Shown here: positions 35,135-46,198 of the stretch, piece after piece
Numbering within the stretch: the stretch's first letter is position 1
Layout: each line of letters begins with the position of its first letter
Source: Notospermus geniculatus
Lineage: Eukaryota > Nemertea > Pilidiophora > Heteronemertea > Lineidae
Assembly: GCA_002633025.1 (NCBI GenBank)
Contig: NMRB01000368.1
Coordinates: forward strand, 89,226 to 153,225
Direction: 5' to 3'
Length of the DNA: 64,000 nucleotides
Notes under the pieces: generated by a model
What the model saw: only the letters and a program-made list of their open reading frames with translations
Told to the model about the DNA's origin: nothing
Database searches by the model: none
Position numbers and translations under genes: made by a program

Positions 35135-38100
35135 ATGAGTGTGAAATTTTGTCGGATTTGTGCCAAGGAGGTGTCGCACAAGAACAGAAAGAACATCTTC
35201 AATTCTTCAATTTCATTCATATTGCCCATAATCCATGAGATTGAGTCTAGGACTACTACTAGCGGTGCTGGGCCCACCCCAGGCCAACGTGTCAGGCATG
35301 TCAGGTTACCCTTTGATGGTGATGGCAGAAGTGACATTATCTGCTACAGTTGTTTTGCTTCAGTGAACAAGTTAAGTAAGCTGGACTTCGATCTGAGTTC
35401 AAGGTATGCTCATGAAAAGGCACAACGTGATGTCCTGTTCGAGAAACTGAGAAGTGCACATGATGGTTCACGCCTGACATCCTCGCGGCCACAGGCACAT
35501 GATGCTCCCAAGGCAAAGGATGTGGGTAGGCCGACCGGTACCAGTGCCGGTGCCACAGCAGGCCCGACAGGTCCTCCCACTCAGATCCCACAGCCAGTGT
35601 TCACAACTCCCAAGAGTACCCCTCGTCGATGGAAAAGGAGAGCAGACGACATTGATTCTCCATCAGCGCAGGCTGCAGGAAGAAGTCGAAAGAAACTGGA
35701 CTTTGAGGCAACCCCTAAAACGTTACAAAAGGCCACCTCTTTGACCTCTGAAGACGAGAGTGTCAGCTCTGGACAACAGAAGAAGATAGAAAAGATAGTG
35801 AAGGTTATTGTTGAATTTGTTAAGGGTATTGTCACGTAAATTAAAATGATGAAACCTGGAACAGAATTTACAGATGATATGCAACTCCCAGTCCCGAGAG
35901 GCTCAGCATGCATGCTTGCTCTGATGCTGGGGTGTCCGTATCCAACATTGCATAGGCCTACTGATATTCACCATGTTTCTATTCATGTACTTTGTCTTTT
36001 CAGGTGATGATACTGGATGCTGAAGGCAACCTTGAGAAGTCCAGAGTTGTCAAGGATCCTGGTATCCATAAGATGTGCCTGGCGATAGGGAGGTATCGTA
36101 CAGACGAGAACATAGCATTTGCTGCATATAATAGCAAATCGCTGAAGCCCATGCTTCAAAGGCTGACAATGGAAGAACTTGGGAGCCAATGCCAGGGACT
36201 CTGCAGCTTGAAAACGCCATCCATTTTGAGAGCCACATCCCCCGAAGCACTCAAATCATTCAGCCATGAAGACGTCGGAACTGAGTGGGAAGAGAGAGCA
36301 CCTCTCTTGCACCTAGCCCTGGGTGCCATCACGAAGAAACCTTTGATGCCCAGTACCGGTACTGTTCACGCTGGTGCAAGTCTACTGAAGACAAGGAACG
36401 AGGAGATGTCCAGATCTGCTTATGCGATTGGCCTTGCATTAGACCATGGTGGTGCAACTGACAAAGTAAGTACCGGTGCTGTGGCAAGTAGAGCTAGTAC
36501 ATGAGAATGAAACATTTCCTTCATTTAATGTTAAAATATGGAAGTGATTCAGTATTTAAATTATTTCAGCAAAGACTTCTATAGTTAATAACTTGGACAG
36601 TTTTTTTGGTGACGTTTGTGACTAAAGGCATTCATGGCATTGGAAAATCTCCCTACAGAAAATAGATATCTCCTGATTAGCATAGTTATGCTGTATGTTT
36701 ATCATAATTTCAGACCATATCAGTCATGCAGCGGATGGGGTTTTCGATGGTCCCAATGACCTTAAGTAGAAAGAAGAAGGAAATAGGGAAGGATCGCGTC
36801 AAATTCATCAAAGATAACGTCATCAGTGAACGAGAGAAAGTAGAGAAGTTTTGCAAGGACATGAAAGGTATGCACGGTGCAGCTGTTTTTTATAAAGTTT
36901 GACTCTCACAACCATTGGTGGATGGCGGTAAATTGTGACATGTGACCTCTGACATCAAAATTAGGCATTTTTGTCGCCGGCATGCATGGTGGATACAGAA
37001 CAAACACCTTCAGCAGAAGATACACGAAGATGAGTACATGTAGATGAAACAACAAAATAAGAGCTCTATAACTTTTCAGCATCAGAAATACACGTACATC
37101 CTGAGCAGACCACAGCACCTGAAAAATCGGCATTAACTGGTGAGAAAGCTGGAGTTGGGGAATTACCAATGGTGCAGGAGGATATACAGCTACAGGGTGA
37201 TGGTCTGAGCATGGATGTAGCAGGTAAGGTTGTGATGTCATTTTAAAGAGGTCTGTGTTGCATTTCCAGGCCAGGTTCTCAAAACATTTGAAGTAATGGA
37301 CAAATTTCAATAGGTATGCATCGCCTGCCACTGTAACTCACGAAACATAAAAGGGGGTTCATCTGTGGTTCAGTACTGAACAGGGCCCTTTGAAATGGCC
37401 AAATGCCAACTGGAGTAATATTCATTTTCCCTTTGTTGTACTTCAGACACAGATATAGCAGCACCGTCCAATGCTTCACAGAAGAAACCGAGCTGCGGTT
37501 TCGACATCGTCTCTGACAACGTTGATATCACAATTCGCCCAACCTACATGACGTCAGAGAAGCAAAACAGGAGCTTACACTGGTTCTTGAACTTGGCAGT
37601 CATGAAACGCGTGATGGATCCTATCCTACGAAATGATTGCCCCAAAGCTGACATTCGAAGTCTCGACAGTGCCGAATTTTTGCCAAGTGCCGATGACTGT
37701 GCCTCACTGGATGAGAATTTTTGCTTTCACATAGCTACAATTCTCAAAACCCACATGGAATTTCTGAAAAACTTTAAAGTTCCTGACTCCATTGACCATC
37801 CGTTCATGAAGGAGATGTCAACAAAATCAACGCATGTGATTCTCGATCTTTTGGACAAAAACGAAAATAAAAGTGACAATATGATCGACATCCTCTCCTG
37901 GATTCACGAAGAATTCATCCCACACTCGGAAGGAGATATGCCAGAGACATATGAACGTCTGGTCTTTGGTGGAGATGTTCTCACCAATGAACGAGCGTAT
38001 TCTGGCCAGATGGCAATGATGAATGGAGAAACAGACTATGAGCGTCTTGGTGGAATAATACATCGACCAGAAGGTCTTCATCGATTGATGAATTTGACAC

Positions 38101-38370
38101 TGGTGAGTATTCTTCTGAGTAGCCGAAATTTTAGATCTGTGGTTTAATGCTTATCCAGGGTGGCAATATTCACTGCAATGCAATGTTGATGTTGGAAAAT
38201 GTGATTTGTTGGTGGAGCGCTGTCAGATGTCAGCCATTACTATTTCAGCTCATCTATCAGAAGTTCTACAGCCAGCAATCCAGTGGTGAACAAGGTACCT
38301 TGTCTCAATTGAGGAATCTCATCAATAGGAGGGATGTAAAAGGGACAGACTCAGTTGTGAATGCATTCAG
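35135..38370 (+). CDS. Transposase-like zinc-finger protein (resembles DUF6589), 3' truncated
   Basis: Exons: 35135 to about 35800 (exact donor unclear), 36004-36465, 36714-36867, 37080-37223, 37447-38102 and 38249-38370; all later junctions have GT-AG signals and matching phases. Exon 1 has a CRIC...CYSC zinc-binding pair (residues 6-9 and 70-73), then a charged, Ser/Pro-rich linker. Exon 5 carries VSDNVDITIR...SLHWFLNLAV, then FGGDVLTNERA. Exon 6 has GTLSQLRNLINRR. This order matches, from memory, animal DUF6589 proteins, which I suspect are RNase H-fold transposases with DNVD and GGD supplying the first two acidic residues (inference). The usual C-terminal 200 or so residues, and a third acidic residue, are absent: after 38370 only 148 bp remain before the convergent helicase stop. 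A last acceptor at 38472 would add only residues antisense to the helicase. Confidence 0.8.
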
Positions 38371-38880
38371 GTGAGTGTCTTGATGACTGTCGAGTTCATA
38401 AAATTATAATTACATGTACATGTACTTAAATAATGCCTTATACATGTATTTTCAAAATTGTGATATTTTTAGGCACCATATTTTTAGACATCCAATGTCT
38501 ACTGAAAACACTTCTCAATTATTCATCAAAGTCAACATCACTTTCATCTTCAGACTCCTGATGTATTGTTCCTCCAAAAACTGCATCAAAAATATCTGCA
38601 ACCACCATAGCTTGGGCAGTCGACATAATACTTGTCTTTGAAAGAATATCTGAGGTTGTGCTAAGAAAGTCGCATTTTTCTACAATTTCATCCACAAGAT
38701 TTTTTGAGAAACCATGAATTACTTCATCTTTCACCAACATGCTGTCCCCTAGGCCCAAACCAGATTTATATCCAAGAAGAAAATCTCGCAGTTGTGTCTG
38801 TTGCATCCTGGTCGATGCACGATGCACAGTGTCCCCACTGTACACATCTTCCAAGCTCAAGCTTGCAAAGCTTGAGCTAG

Positions 38881-40773
38881 AGTTACACCACTACTCAAGA
38901 AGATAGGTCTCGACTCTGATGAGTTCAAAAATTACCGGCCTGTTTCTAACTTGGCTTTCTTGGGTAAAATTATTGAAAAGGTGGTTTCTAGGCAGCTCTC
39001 GGAGCACATGAGTAATGTTGGTATGATGGATGATTTTCAATCGGCGTATCGCCCAGGTCACAGCACAGAGACTGCTCTTTTGAGGATTAAAGCTGACATT
39101 GACACAGCTCTCGACAGCGGCAGAGGTGCCATCTTGATCTTATTAGATCTTTCTGCCGCTTTCGATACCATTGATCATCAGATGTTGCTGCGTAGGTTAG
39201 AGGAGAGGATTGGCATTACTGGTACCGCTCTGGAGTGGTTTAGGTCTTATTTATCAACCAGGACCCAGAGGGTTGTTATTGATGGTAAGCTCTCTGAGCC
39301 TAAGCCACTTTTGTCAGGGGTGCCACAGGGCTCTGTTCTCGGGCCAGTTCTCTTCTCTATCTACGTAGCACCACTTGGGGAGGTCATCTCTAAGCATGGT
39401 CTCCATCGACATGCATTTGCTGATGATACTCAGCTTTACGATTTTTTCAAGTTGGTTAGGGAGGACCTGGTCAGAGCTGTGGTGAAGGCCGAGTGTTGTG
39501 TAAAGGACGTACGGTCATGGTTACACGCAAACCATCTCAAGTTGAATGATGATAAGACGGAGTTCTTGATTATTGCACCACCCCGCATGCATCACAAGCT
39601 TCGCCCTTTTCCAACTTTTACGATTGGTAGTTCTGTGCTTAATGCCTCCTCCCATGTCAAGAACCTGGGAGGGTACTTCGATGATCAGCTTTCTATGGTC
39701 ACTCAAGTCAGCAACACAGTCAGGAGCCTGTATTTCAATATTCATCGCATTGGCAAGATCCGCCGTTGCATGGACAGTGAGACGTGTGCGGTGGCCATAA
39801 ATGCATTGGTAACATCAAGACTTGATTACCACAATGCCCTCCTGACTGGTCTCTCTGAGCGCCTTCTTCATAGGCTGCAGATGGCCCAGAATGCTGCTGC
39901 CAGGNNNNNNNNNNNNNNNNNNNNNNNNNNNNNNNNNNNNNNNNNNNNNNNNNNNNNNNNNNNNNNNNNNNNNNNNNNNNNNNNNNNNNNNNNNNNNNNN
40001 NNNNNNNNNNNNNNNNNNNNNNNNNNNNNNNNNNNNNNNNNNNNNNNNNNNNNNNNNNNNNNNNNNNNNNNNNNNNNNNNNNNNNNNNNNNNNNNNNNNN
40101 NNNNNNNNNNNNNNNNNNNNNNNNNNNNNNNNNNNNNNNNNNNNNNNNNNNNNNNNNNNNNNNNNNNNNNNNNNNNNNNNNNNNNNNNNNNNNNNNNNNN
40201 NNNNNNNNNNNNNNNNNNNNNNNNNNNNNNNNNNNNNNNNNNNNNNNNNNNNNNNNNNNNNNNNNNNNNNNNNNNNNNNNNNNNNNNNNNNNNNNNNNNN
40301 NNNNNNNNNNNNNNNNNNNNNNNNNNNNNNNNNNNNNNNNNNNNNNNNNNNNNNNNNNNNNNNNNNNNNNNNNNNNNNNNNNNNNNNNNNNNNNNNNNNN
40401 NNNNNNNNNNNNNNNNNNNNNNNNNNNNNNNNNNNNNNNNNNNNNNNNNNNNNNNNNNNNNNNNNNNNNNNNNNNNNNNNNNNNNNNNNNNNNNNNNNNN
40501 NNNNNNNNNNNNNNNNNNNNNNNNNNNNNNNNNNNNNNNNNNNNNNNNNNNNNNNNNNNNNNNNNNNNNNNNNNNNNNNNNNNNNNNNNNNNNNNNNNNN
40601 NNNNNNNNNNNNNCATAATGTCTTAGCTGTTTTTTTTTTTTAAATGAATTGTTTTAATCTATCTATATCTAAATGCTTTAGTCCAAATGCTATAATTTTA
40701 TGTACAGTGCTTAGAAAATGTATTACATTGTAAGCACTTTAATATAATAAATATTATTATTATTATTATATTA
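38881..40773 (+). mobile_element. CR1-type LINE, 5' truncated, AGCTAG duplication
   Basis: The frame begins mid-protein (VTPLLKKIGLDSDEFKNYRP) and runs through the RT domain: NLAFLGKIIEKVV, FQSAYRPGHSTETALLRI, LLDLSAAFDTIDHQ (motif A), SGVPQGSVLGPVLF (motif B), AFADDTQLY (catalytic motif C), then LVTSRLDYHNALL. It is open until the assembly gap at 39905. The 3' end has CAGTGCTTAG...AAGCACTTTAATA and an (ATT)n tail, as in CR1. AGCTAG at 38875-38880 and 40774-40779 is the target duplication. It encodes an RNA-to-DNA polymerase for target-primed insertion; the endonuclease half is missing. Confidence 0.95.
39905..40613. other. Assembly gap (709 N)
   Basis: A run of N inside the LINE. Frames running through it are meaningless. 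Confidence 1.
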
Positions 40774-42525
40774 AGCTAGCTGCCAGGGGATTAACCAACA
40801 TTTCGTGGCAGTCTTCTGTGTCACAAGAACATGTATTGGCGCAAATGTCACAACATAAGTGTCCAAGGATGGTCTCCGGACGTTTCGCCTGATAAGTTGA
40901 CAATAACACATCACGCCGACATTTGTCCTCATTTTTCGTGTATTCAAGCATGGCAGGCTCAATCTTTTTAAGCTGGCGCTTATGGTAGATAAGAATGTTT
41001 TGAGCCTGCTCTCCACTTCTCCCTGCACGCCCAATTTGCTGCAAGAAGGTGTCCGTATCACAGGGGGGGCCGTAATGGACTACACTGTTCAAATGAGCAA
41101 AGTTCACCCCCATTCCAGCAGCATTTGTACAAACAATTACACGAATCTTCCCATTTGGAAGTCCCATATCATCCCGGATTTTCTCTTTAATACGATCTGG
41201 CGTTTTTGAATGGTACATGCCAACCAATTTGGCTGTCTCCATATCATGGGAACTAACAATGTCTACCAATGCACCGTAAACGGCACTGCATTCTTTTATA
41301 GTCCTGCAGAAAATTAACTGGCGTGGAAAGTCAGGTTGCAAGTTTTCTTTAATCCAACCGAAAGTTTCCATGAGATCATGGGTAGCTTTAACACATTTTA
41401 CTGTTAGTTTTATGTTTTCTCTGTCTGGACTGTCAATTACAACTGCCGTGCTCCCAATATTCATGCACAAACTCTTCATGATCTTTTTCCGTTTTGCCTC
41501 GTTCGCTGTGGCAGTCCCAGCGATCAACTGGATGCCCGGGCACAGTGACCGTATTTCCCCGATCTTGCTAAACCATTCTCGAAATGGAGCTTCGTCAGCT
41601 TGTGCTTCTCCCCTAAAAATGGAACAGAGTAATATTTCAAGTCGTCTTCACTGTAAATCTTAGTAGCAAAGTGGGGGTAAACTGTCAACAAAGATCTGCC
41701 ATTTTGACATGGGAATTAGTGGGAATAGATTCATCAGGCCCTACTAGTACTACAGGCTAAATTTCCACAACCGTGACATCAGATTCAGAATCCTATATAG
41801 GGCCTAGGCCTAGGCCTACCGAATACCGGACCTGTAGACTGAAAGAAATAGGCCTAGTAGCCTAGCCTACTGTGGGCATCAGGGCATGATCTTAACTCAC
41901 CAATTAATGACGGTGTGGGCCTCATCAACAACAATAGCAGCAATCTGGTCTCTCTTGTCTGCCAGCATTGTCCTCCACTTGTCCGTCCCTACAAACTCTT
42001 CAGGACTCCCGTAAATGAAGTCGAACCTTCCAGCAAGGATGTCGTCATTCTCGTCCTTGTCCCTCCCTATGTACGTAGCAGTAAATCCCAATCCTCGTAG
42101 CTTCTCCGTGTGTTCCACCATTATACTCAACAGCGGGACCATTACAACAACAATCGGCTGTGATCGTTTTGACGAAAAAATAGTCTGTTGATACATCAGC
42201 GACTTGCCGCTGCCCGTCTTAGAACAAATAAGGACATCCTTACTGTCTCTATATGCCTTCAACACACGTACTTGTAAAGAATTCAACTCAGAAACTTGAA
42301 ATTTGCTACAAATTTTCTCAGATAAACAATCAAATTCACCATCGTCCGCCATCTTTGCTTTACGATTTTCAACCTCGTTCCCCGAGATATAATCGACCTT
42401 TAATGACTAAATATGGCAATATTCGCACCTGCATCGAGGTTGGGGCTAACCCCATCCCGTTTTTGTAAGCGTGCCTCTGATTGGGCGGAAATTATTTTTC
42501 GCCTCGGGGTACAGCAAATCGGGCC

Positions 42526-42600
42526 GATGTTGTCAGGGGTTCGTCAGCGGTGACGTAGGATGAAGCTGTAAGAACCACTGTGCTCAGGATGGTTACGCCT
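42526..42600 (-). repeat. Right 66-bp TIR and 9-bp target duplication
   Basis: 42526-42591 is the exact reverse complement of 33615-33680; GTTACGCCT follows at 42592-42600. The acceptor of gene X's last exon is only 37 bp further on. Confidence 0.97.
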
Positions 42601-42637
42601 TGTCTTACACGTATATTATCTTTGTCCTTTGCTTCAG

Positions 42638-43030
42638 GATGCTATATACGTTTTCACTATTCATCGTCCAAATCACCGACCAGTCATCTTAAAAAGAAAT
42701 CGCGGAAGACAAACGGGCCGCCCAGACGCGATTTTCTGGTCAAAGGATGGCGACACTGTCCATTTCGTCATGCGGACCATCAAAGTCAACATGGTAAAGG
42801 ACTGTTTTGCTTTCTTTGCGGTCGACCTCATTAGAAATGAACATGGCATTCCAAAAAATATGTCCGTTTTTATATACAAACCCTTGAAATTTTTGGATGA
42901 CATCAAAAGTAGTAGGCTTCCATTTCTTATGGCCACCGATCTTCAAGACCACAGTCTGGCATTATTTAAAGATGATCCAGATTACATCTACGTATTTACT
43001 GTTTGTAACATGACTCGGCAAGTTCATTAG
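42638..43030 (+). CDS. Gene X, terminal exon
   Basis: The acceptor TTTGTCCTTTGCTTCAG (AG at 42636-42637) opens a phase-0 exon ending in TAG at 43028-43030. It matches the phase-0 donor at 31028. It encodes about 130 residues, with AIYVFTIHRPNHRP, DGDTVHFVMRTIKVNM, SVFIYKPLKFLDD and DDPDYIYVFTVCNM. These align with the end of gene Y (DIFTYHVCHSQAYIHIF, KVFLYLPARM, LLIFPG...DHLFLFRI). Two strand-rich repeats are visible, as in blades of a propeller (inference). No signal or membrane segment in this exon. Function unknown. Confidence 0.7.
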   Translation, partial: DAIYVFTIHRPNHRPVILKRNRGRQTGRPDAIFWSKDGDTVHFVMRTIKVNMVKDCFAFFAVDLIRNEHGIPKNMSVFIYKPLKFLDDIKSSRLPFLMATDLQDHSLALFKDDPDYIYVFTVCNMTRQVH

Positions 43031-43680
43031 CGATACAACTAGGTCGGTGCCGAAGAGCCTTAATTCATTATTGCAACATTTCTACTAAAATATAATTTTC
43101 GAGTGTCGCGGTATAAACAGAACTTATAGGTTTGCTGTGCTGGTCAGTTGGCTACCGATAGTACTACAGACCGACTTAAGGCTAAATTCCTATCATAGTT
43201 TGTGTTCAATAAGATTTGACCATGTTTACCACTTAAACATCTGAAGGACCATAGACGAACTGCTTGCCCTACACGGTTGAATTTTTCATAGGTCTTTAAA
43301 ATCATAGGGCTTAAACATGTTAAATAAACCAATACGTGTAGGAATCTATTGAGATTGTTCAGAAAATTTGATGAAAAATTTTGAGAAAAAAAAAGCCATT
43401 CACATTCGAAATCCGCCAAGAAATAAATACATACATCGGCATGGCTCAACTAAAATATGTTCCCTTCGGTATCTGCTTGTTGATTTCTTTCCTAGTTTCT
43501 CTGAAGAAATTGATAAAGTGCTCTGTACGACATTCTCTCTAAGTAGGAAAAAACTGACTTCCCGCCTCGAGTCGAGTTGGGGCAATATTTTCTTTGGATG
43601 GATGCGGCTCGCTGTGCAAGTGTGCATCAAGATACAGCATAGCAAGCGGTCGCCATCCAAGACACGTTATTTGCTCAACA
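43031..43680. other. Gene X 3' flank; nothing else recognised
   Basis: Probably 3' untranslated and intergenic sequence. A clear polyadenylation site could not be assigned. Confidence 0.45.
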
Positions 43681-44125
43681 GGAGCCCGGTGGTATAGTGG
43701 TTCGGGCCTCCGACTAGCGGTCAGTGGGTCTCGGTGGGACAGGAATCGTCCCCCTCGAGGTTTTATTGTTCAGCGAGGGATTAGAATATATGGCTATGGA
43801 GACTATGACCATTCGGATATAACCTTACAATAGCAGGCTATTGTTTGGCGGACTTGCATTCCTAGGACGTTGATTCCTGCCTCACCTGGTTCGAATCCCA
43901 TGGGGTGTGAGACTTTGGGCAAGTCTCTTTGCCTCACTGGCCCCTCTCCACCCAGGTGTATAAATGGGTACCGGTCGGAAATGCTCGATTGTAGCGCTGA
44001 ATGAGCAGCTCATCTGAGTTCTACTGAAAGGTTTCAGGATAGACTGGGGTTAAGTGTAAAGTCGGATGAGAACCTCTACTGTAGTTGATATCAGACTATA
44101 AACCCAAACTTTAACTTTTAACACC
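43681..44125 (+). mobile_element. tRNA-derived SINE family 1, interrupted copy
   Basis: The head GGTGGTATAGTGGTTCGGGC (A box) and CCGACTAGCGGTCAG is separated by about 150 bp from CTGGTTCGAATCCCATGGGG (B box). The body GGGCAAGTCTCTTTGCCTCA, CACCCAGGTGTATAAATGGG and the AACTTTAACTTTTAAC tail match the minus-strand copy at 55285-55587. Confidence 0.8.
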
Positions 44126-44499
44126 GCCGAGCTGTTGGCTTCTCTAAAAAGAAAATGTAGAATTCACAGTTGTCATTTTACATCGTGAGAACGAATCACA
44201 GGTTGACACTTTTGAAACGCATAGTAATTGCTTACATTTATTCTGAAGTCACATCCATTGTCGCACCTTGATCATGGAAGTGCTGGCTATTGATGCCTTA
44301 TGCGGGGGTCCGTGGGTTCGAGTCTGGTAGGAAGCTATGTCTTTCAGCTTAGAAACCTGTTATTAATTCATGTCCTTTAATTGTATCTCATTTATATGTG
44401 GCCCCTGGTATTGTATAACATAAAAAACTGTTTGGGTTCGGAGATTGGACTACGGTACTCGCAGAGTGCTGAGGGACGCCACGTTTAACGTGGGTCATT

Positions 44500-44645
44500 G
44501 AACCATCTTTTTTTGAAGATGGGGATTTGATCTGGTGGTTAAGGCGTGCTGCCCCTGAGTGCTGGTGATTGATGCCTTATGCGAGGGTCCGTGGGTTCGA
44601 GTCTGGTACGAAGCTATGTCTTTCACCCCAGAAACCTGTGATGAT
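44500..44645 (+). mobile_element. tRNA-Leu-like SINE family 2
   Basis: GATCTGGTGGTTAAGGCGTG (A box) and GGGTCCGTGGGTTCGAGTCT (B box) flank a long variable arm as in tRNA-Leu/Ser. Partial copies lie at 44285-44350 and 46140-46190, and a reverse copy at 48356-48470. Remaining 44126-45440 holds a weak relative of the 15364-16227 element (45030-45220) and no supported exon. Confidence 0.75.
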
Positions 44646-46198
44646 GGAACAGTGCCAAAGACTGGCCGCGATTATCTTTTTTCTTTGTCCCCGCCTGCCA
44701 GTGTTTCCCTCCAATTGATTTGCGAAGGAATAGCTGCGACATGAAAAAATGGACAGAGACGCGTCAACCTGTCCTGTAAGTGTGCCCCACACAATGCAGG
44801 GATCACTGAGCGATGGAATCACTTACGGACGTTACACCGGTTTCTGTTTAAAGAATACCACCACAAGAAGAGTGCGATTATGTCTGGAAGAAGTACCATC
44901 GATGAATGACACTAACGGTTAAAATTAATCAAAACCAGGAACTCTGCTTTCCAGGGAATATTGCTGGTGTGTGCACATTATGGTTCTTGTATCCACTTTG
45001 CCTTAGACCTTAGAAGGATACATGTACGCTCATCCCAAAAAATAAATGGACAGCAGTTTTCTTGAATACCTCCGAACCAATGCAATGTAGGAGGCTGGGC
45101 CTAACATATGTGATAGCAAATTTTCCTGGCTATCTGATGATATGATGGTCAAGAAAATTCGGTGAAATCCACCTTTGACAGAAGGAATTTTGTAAAGTAA
45201 TGTTTTTCGCTACTTTTTTATTTGCAGGTTTTCACTGAAAATTTTTATAGCATTGTGTTCCTCTCATTGAGAGCTTTCATATAGTATCTTAAATTTTCGA
45301 TTATTTTAATTAGAAATGTGGTTTTAGATCACTTTTATCCAAATTATTCTGCACATGCCAGAGGGATGATGAACTCTTTCAGAACCTGCTGAAGATGCAT
45401 CAATTGGGATTATCTAAAAGCCCCGTATCGTCTTGCCTTCACAAGTTGACGATTCTCCACTTCAGCCCTCCGTTGAACCCAAACATTGCCGTTCACTTGT
45501 TCCATTTTAGTCTAAAGTCACGATTGCAGGTGTACGTGGCCGTGCGGTCAACTCGGTCCTCATCTGACAGGAAAACACTGCCCCCGCGTGGCGCGTAGAG
45601 AATGCCGCAGCGTTTTTCTGGAACGTCAGTTAGGAAAAATTAGACTACAGCAGCTGCTGTTTATGTCGAAAACATAACCATCATAAGGGACTAAAAAACC
45701 ACCATACTGAAATGACGGCGAAGCGCGAAAGTCGATCACGACTGTTACGGCCCGCATTCTTGAGTATGAATAAAATTGATACATTTTGCTACATTCACAA
45801 CTCATTTGCATATTTGCGTGATGTAGGTCACGGCGTCGCGGCTGTGAGAAAACACCGATCGCATTGTTTGAAGTTGGACTCGGCATAAAACCAGGCAATG
45901 TTAGATGTAAGATGCACTCACACATACCTTTTGGTACCATTTATATGATTTGACACATCATTTCTATCATTAACATCGTCCACGGCAACATAGAAGGTGA
46001 ATTAGACAGGATTGAATCATCGATCTGGCCGCTCGAGCCGTTCCACAATTCATGTGCCGCCATCTTGGCTTGTGTTAATTTATGCAAACAGTGCAATTTG
46101 CGACTCGGGCGCAAAGTTTTCAACACCTTATCTACGTTTTTCTGTGGGTTCGATTCTGGTAGGAAGCAATGGCTTTCACCTTAGAAACCCGATTTCTA

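Larger units (their letters stand above)
38519..42352 (-). pseudogene. RecQ-like DNA helicase, interrupted by a LINE
   Basis: Exon 1 is 41901-42352 (ATG at 42352, donor GTGAGT) and exon 2 starts at 41612. Motifs: Walker A CSKTGSGKS (near residue 48), VVVMVPLLSIM, VVDEAH (box II, near 143), AGTATA (III), VCTNAAGMGVNF (V), QQIGRAGRSGE (VI). A RecQ-type zinc signature follows: CRRDVLLSTY...CCDIC, then CSCDTEDC. Exon 2 is cut at 40780 by the LINE (38881-40773). Removing the LINE and one AGCTAG restores a continuous frame into 38880-38519, which ends in an acidic tail and TAA. Total would be 548 codons with no other stop. RecQ enzymes unwind DNA 3' to 5' using ATP. Position inside the TIRs marks this as a transposon gene and not a host RecQ. 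Convergent with the transposase-like gene. Confidence 0.9.
33615..42591. mobile_element. 8,977-bp DNA transposon: 66-bp perfect TIRs, 9-bp TSD, transposase-like gene plus RecQ-like helicase
   Basis: Seen directly: 33615-33680 (CATCCTGAGCACAGTGGTTC...) is repeated in exact inverted form at 42526-42591. Both sides carry GTTACGCCT (33606-33614 and 42592-42600). Between the ends lie a multi-exon plus-strand gene (35135-38370) and a convergent minus-strand helicase gene (38519-42352), with a 1.9-kb LINE inserted into the helicase. Without the LINE and its duplicated AGCTAG the element would be about 7.08 kb. Known: perfect TIRs with a constant duplication define cut-and-paste DNA transposons; 9 bp is typical of MULE and some Merlin elements. 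Inference: the plus-strand gene is the transposase and the helicase helps mobilise the DNA. The perfect TIR identity implies recent insertion. It lies in the last intron of gene X. Confidence 0.93.

Noticed and set aside
38519-38860. A separate small minus-strand gene with an acidic C terminus
   Set aside because: It is the C-terminal part of the helicase, cut off by the LINE; removing the LINE and one AGCTAG joins it in frame.
39735-40643. Frames across the second gap on both strands
   Set aside because: Artefacts of 709 N inside the LINE; only the plus-strand LINE frame up to 39904 is real.
38519-42352. A host RecQ helicase gene
   Set aside because: It lies wholly between the perfect TIRs of a transposon, is shorter than host RecQ proteins, and is convergent with the transposase-like gene.
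33615-42591. Assignment to Academ, MULE or KDZ superfamilies
   Set aside because: The duplication length (9 bp) does not fit Academ or KDZ as I remember them, and no MULE transposase motif is visible; a search is needed before naming it.
44510-44620. A functional tRNA-Leu gene
   Set aside because: Several truncated copies with the same flanks show it is a SINE head; stems are imperfect.
44640-44930. A CCP-like exon on the plus strand (CPVSVPHTMQGSLSDGITYG)
   Set aside because: The spacing of cysteines does not fit CCP and no acceptor or partner exon was found.
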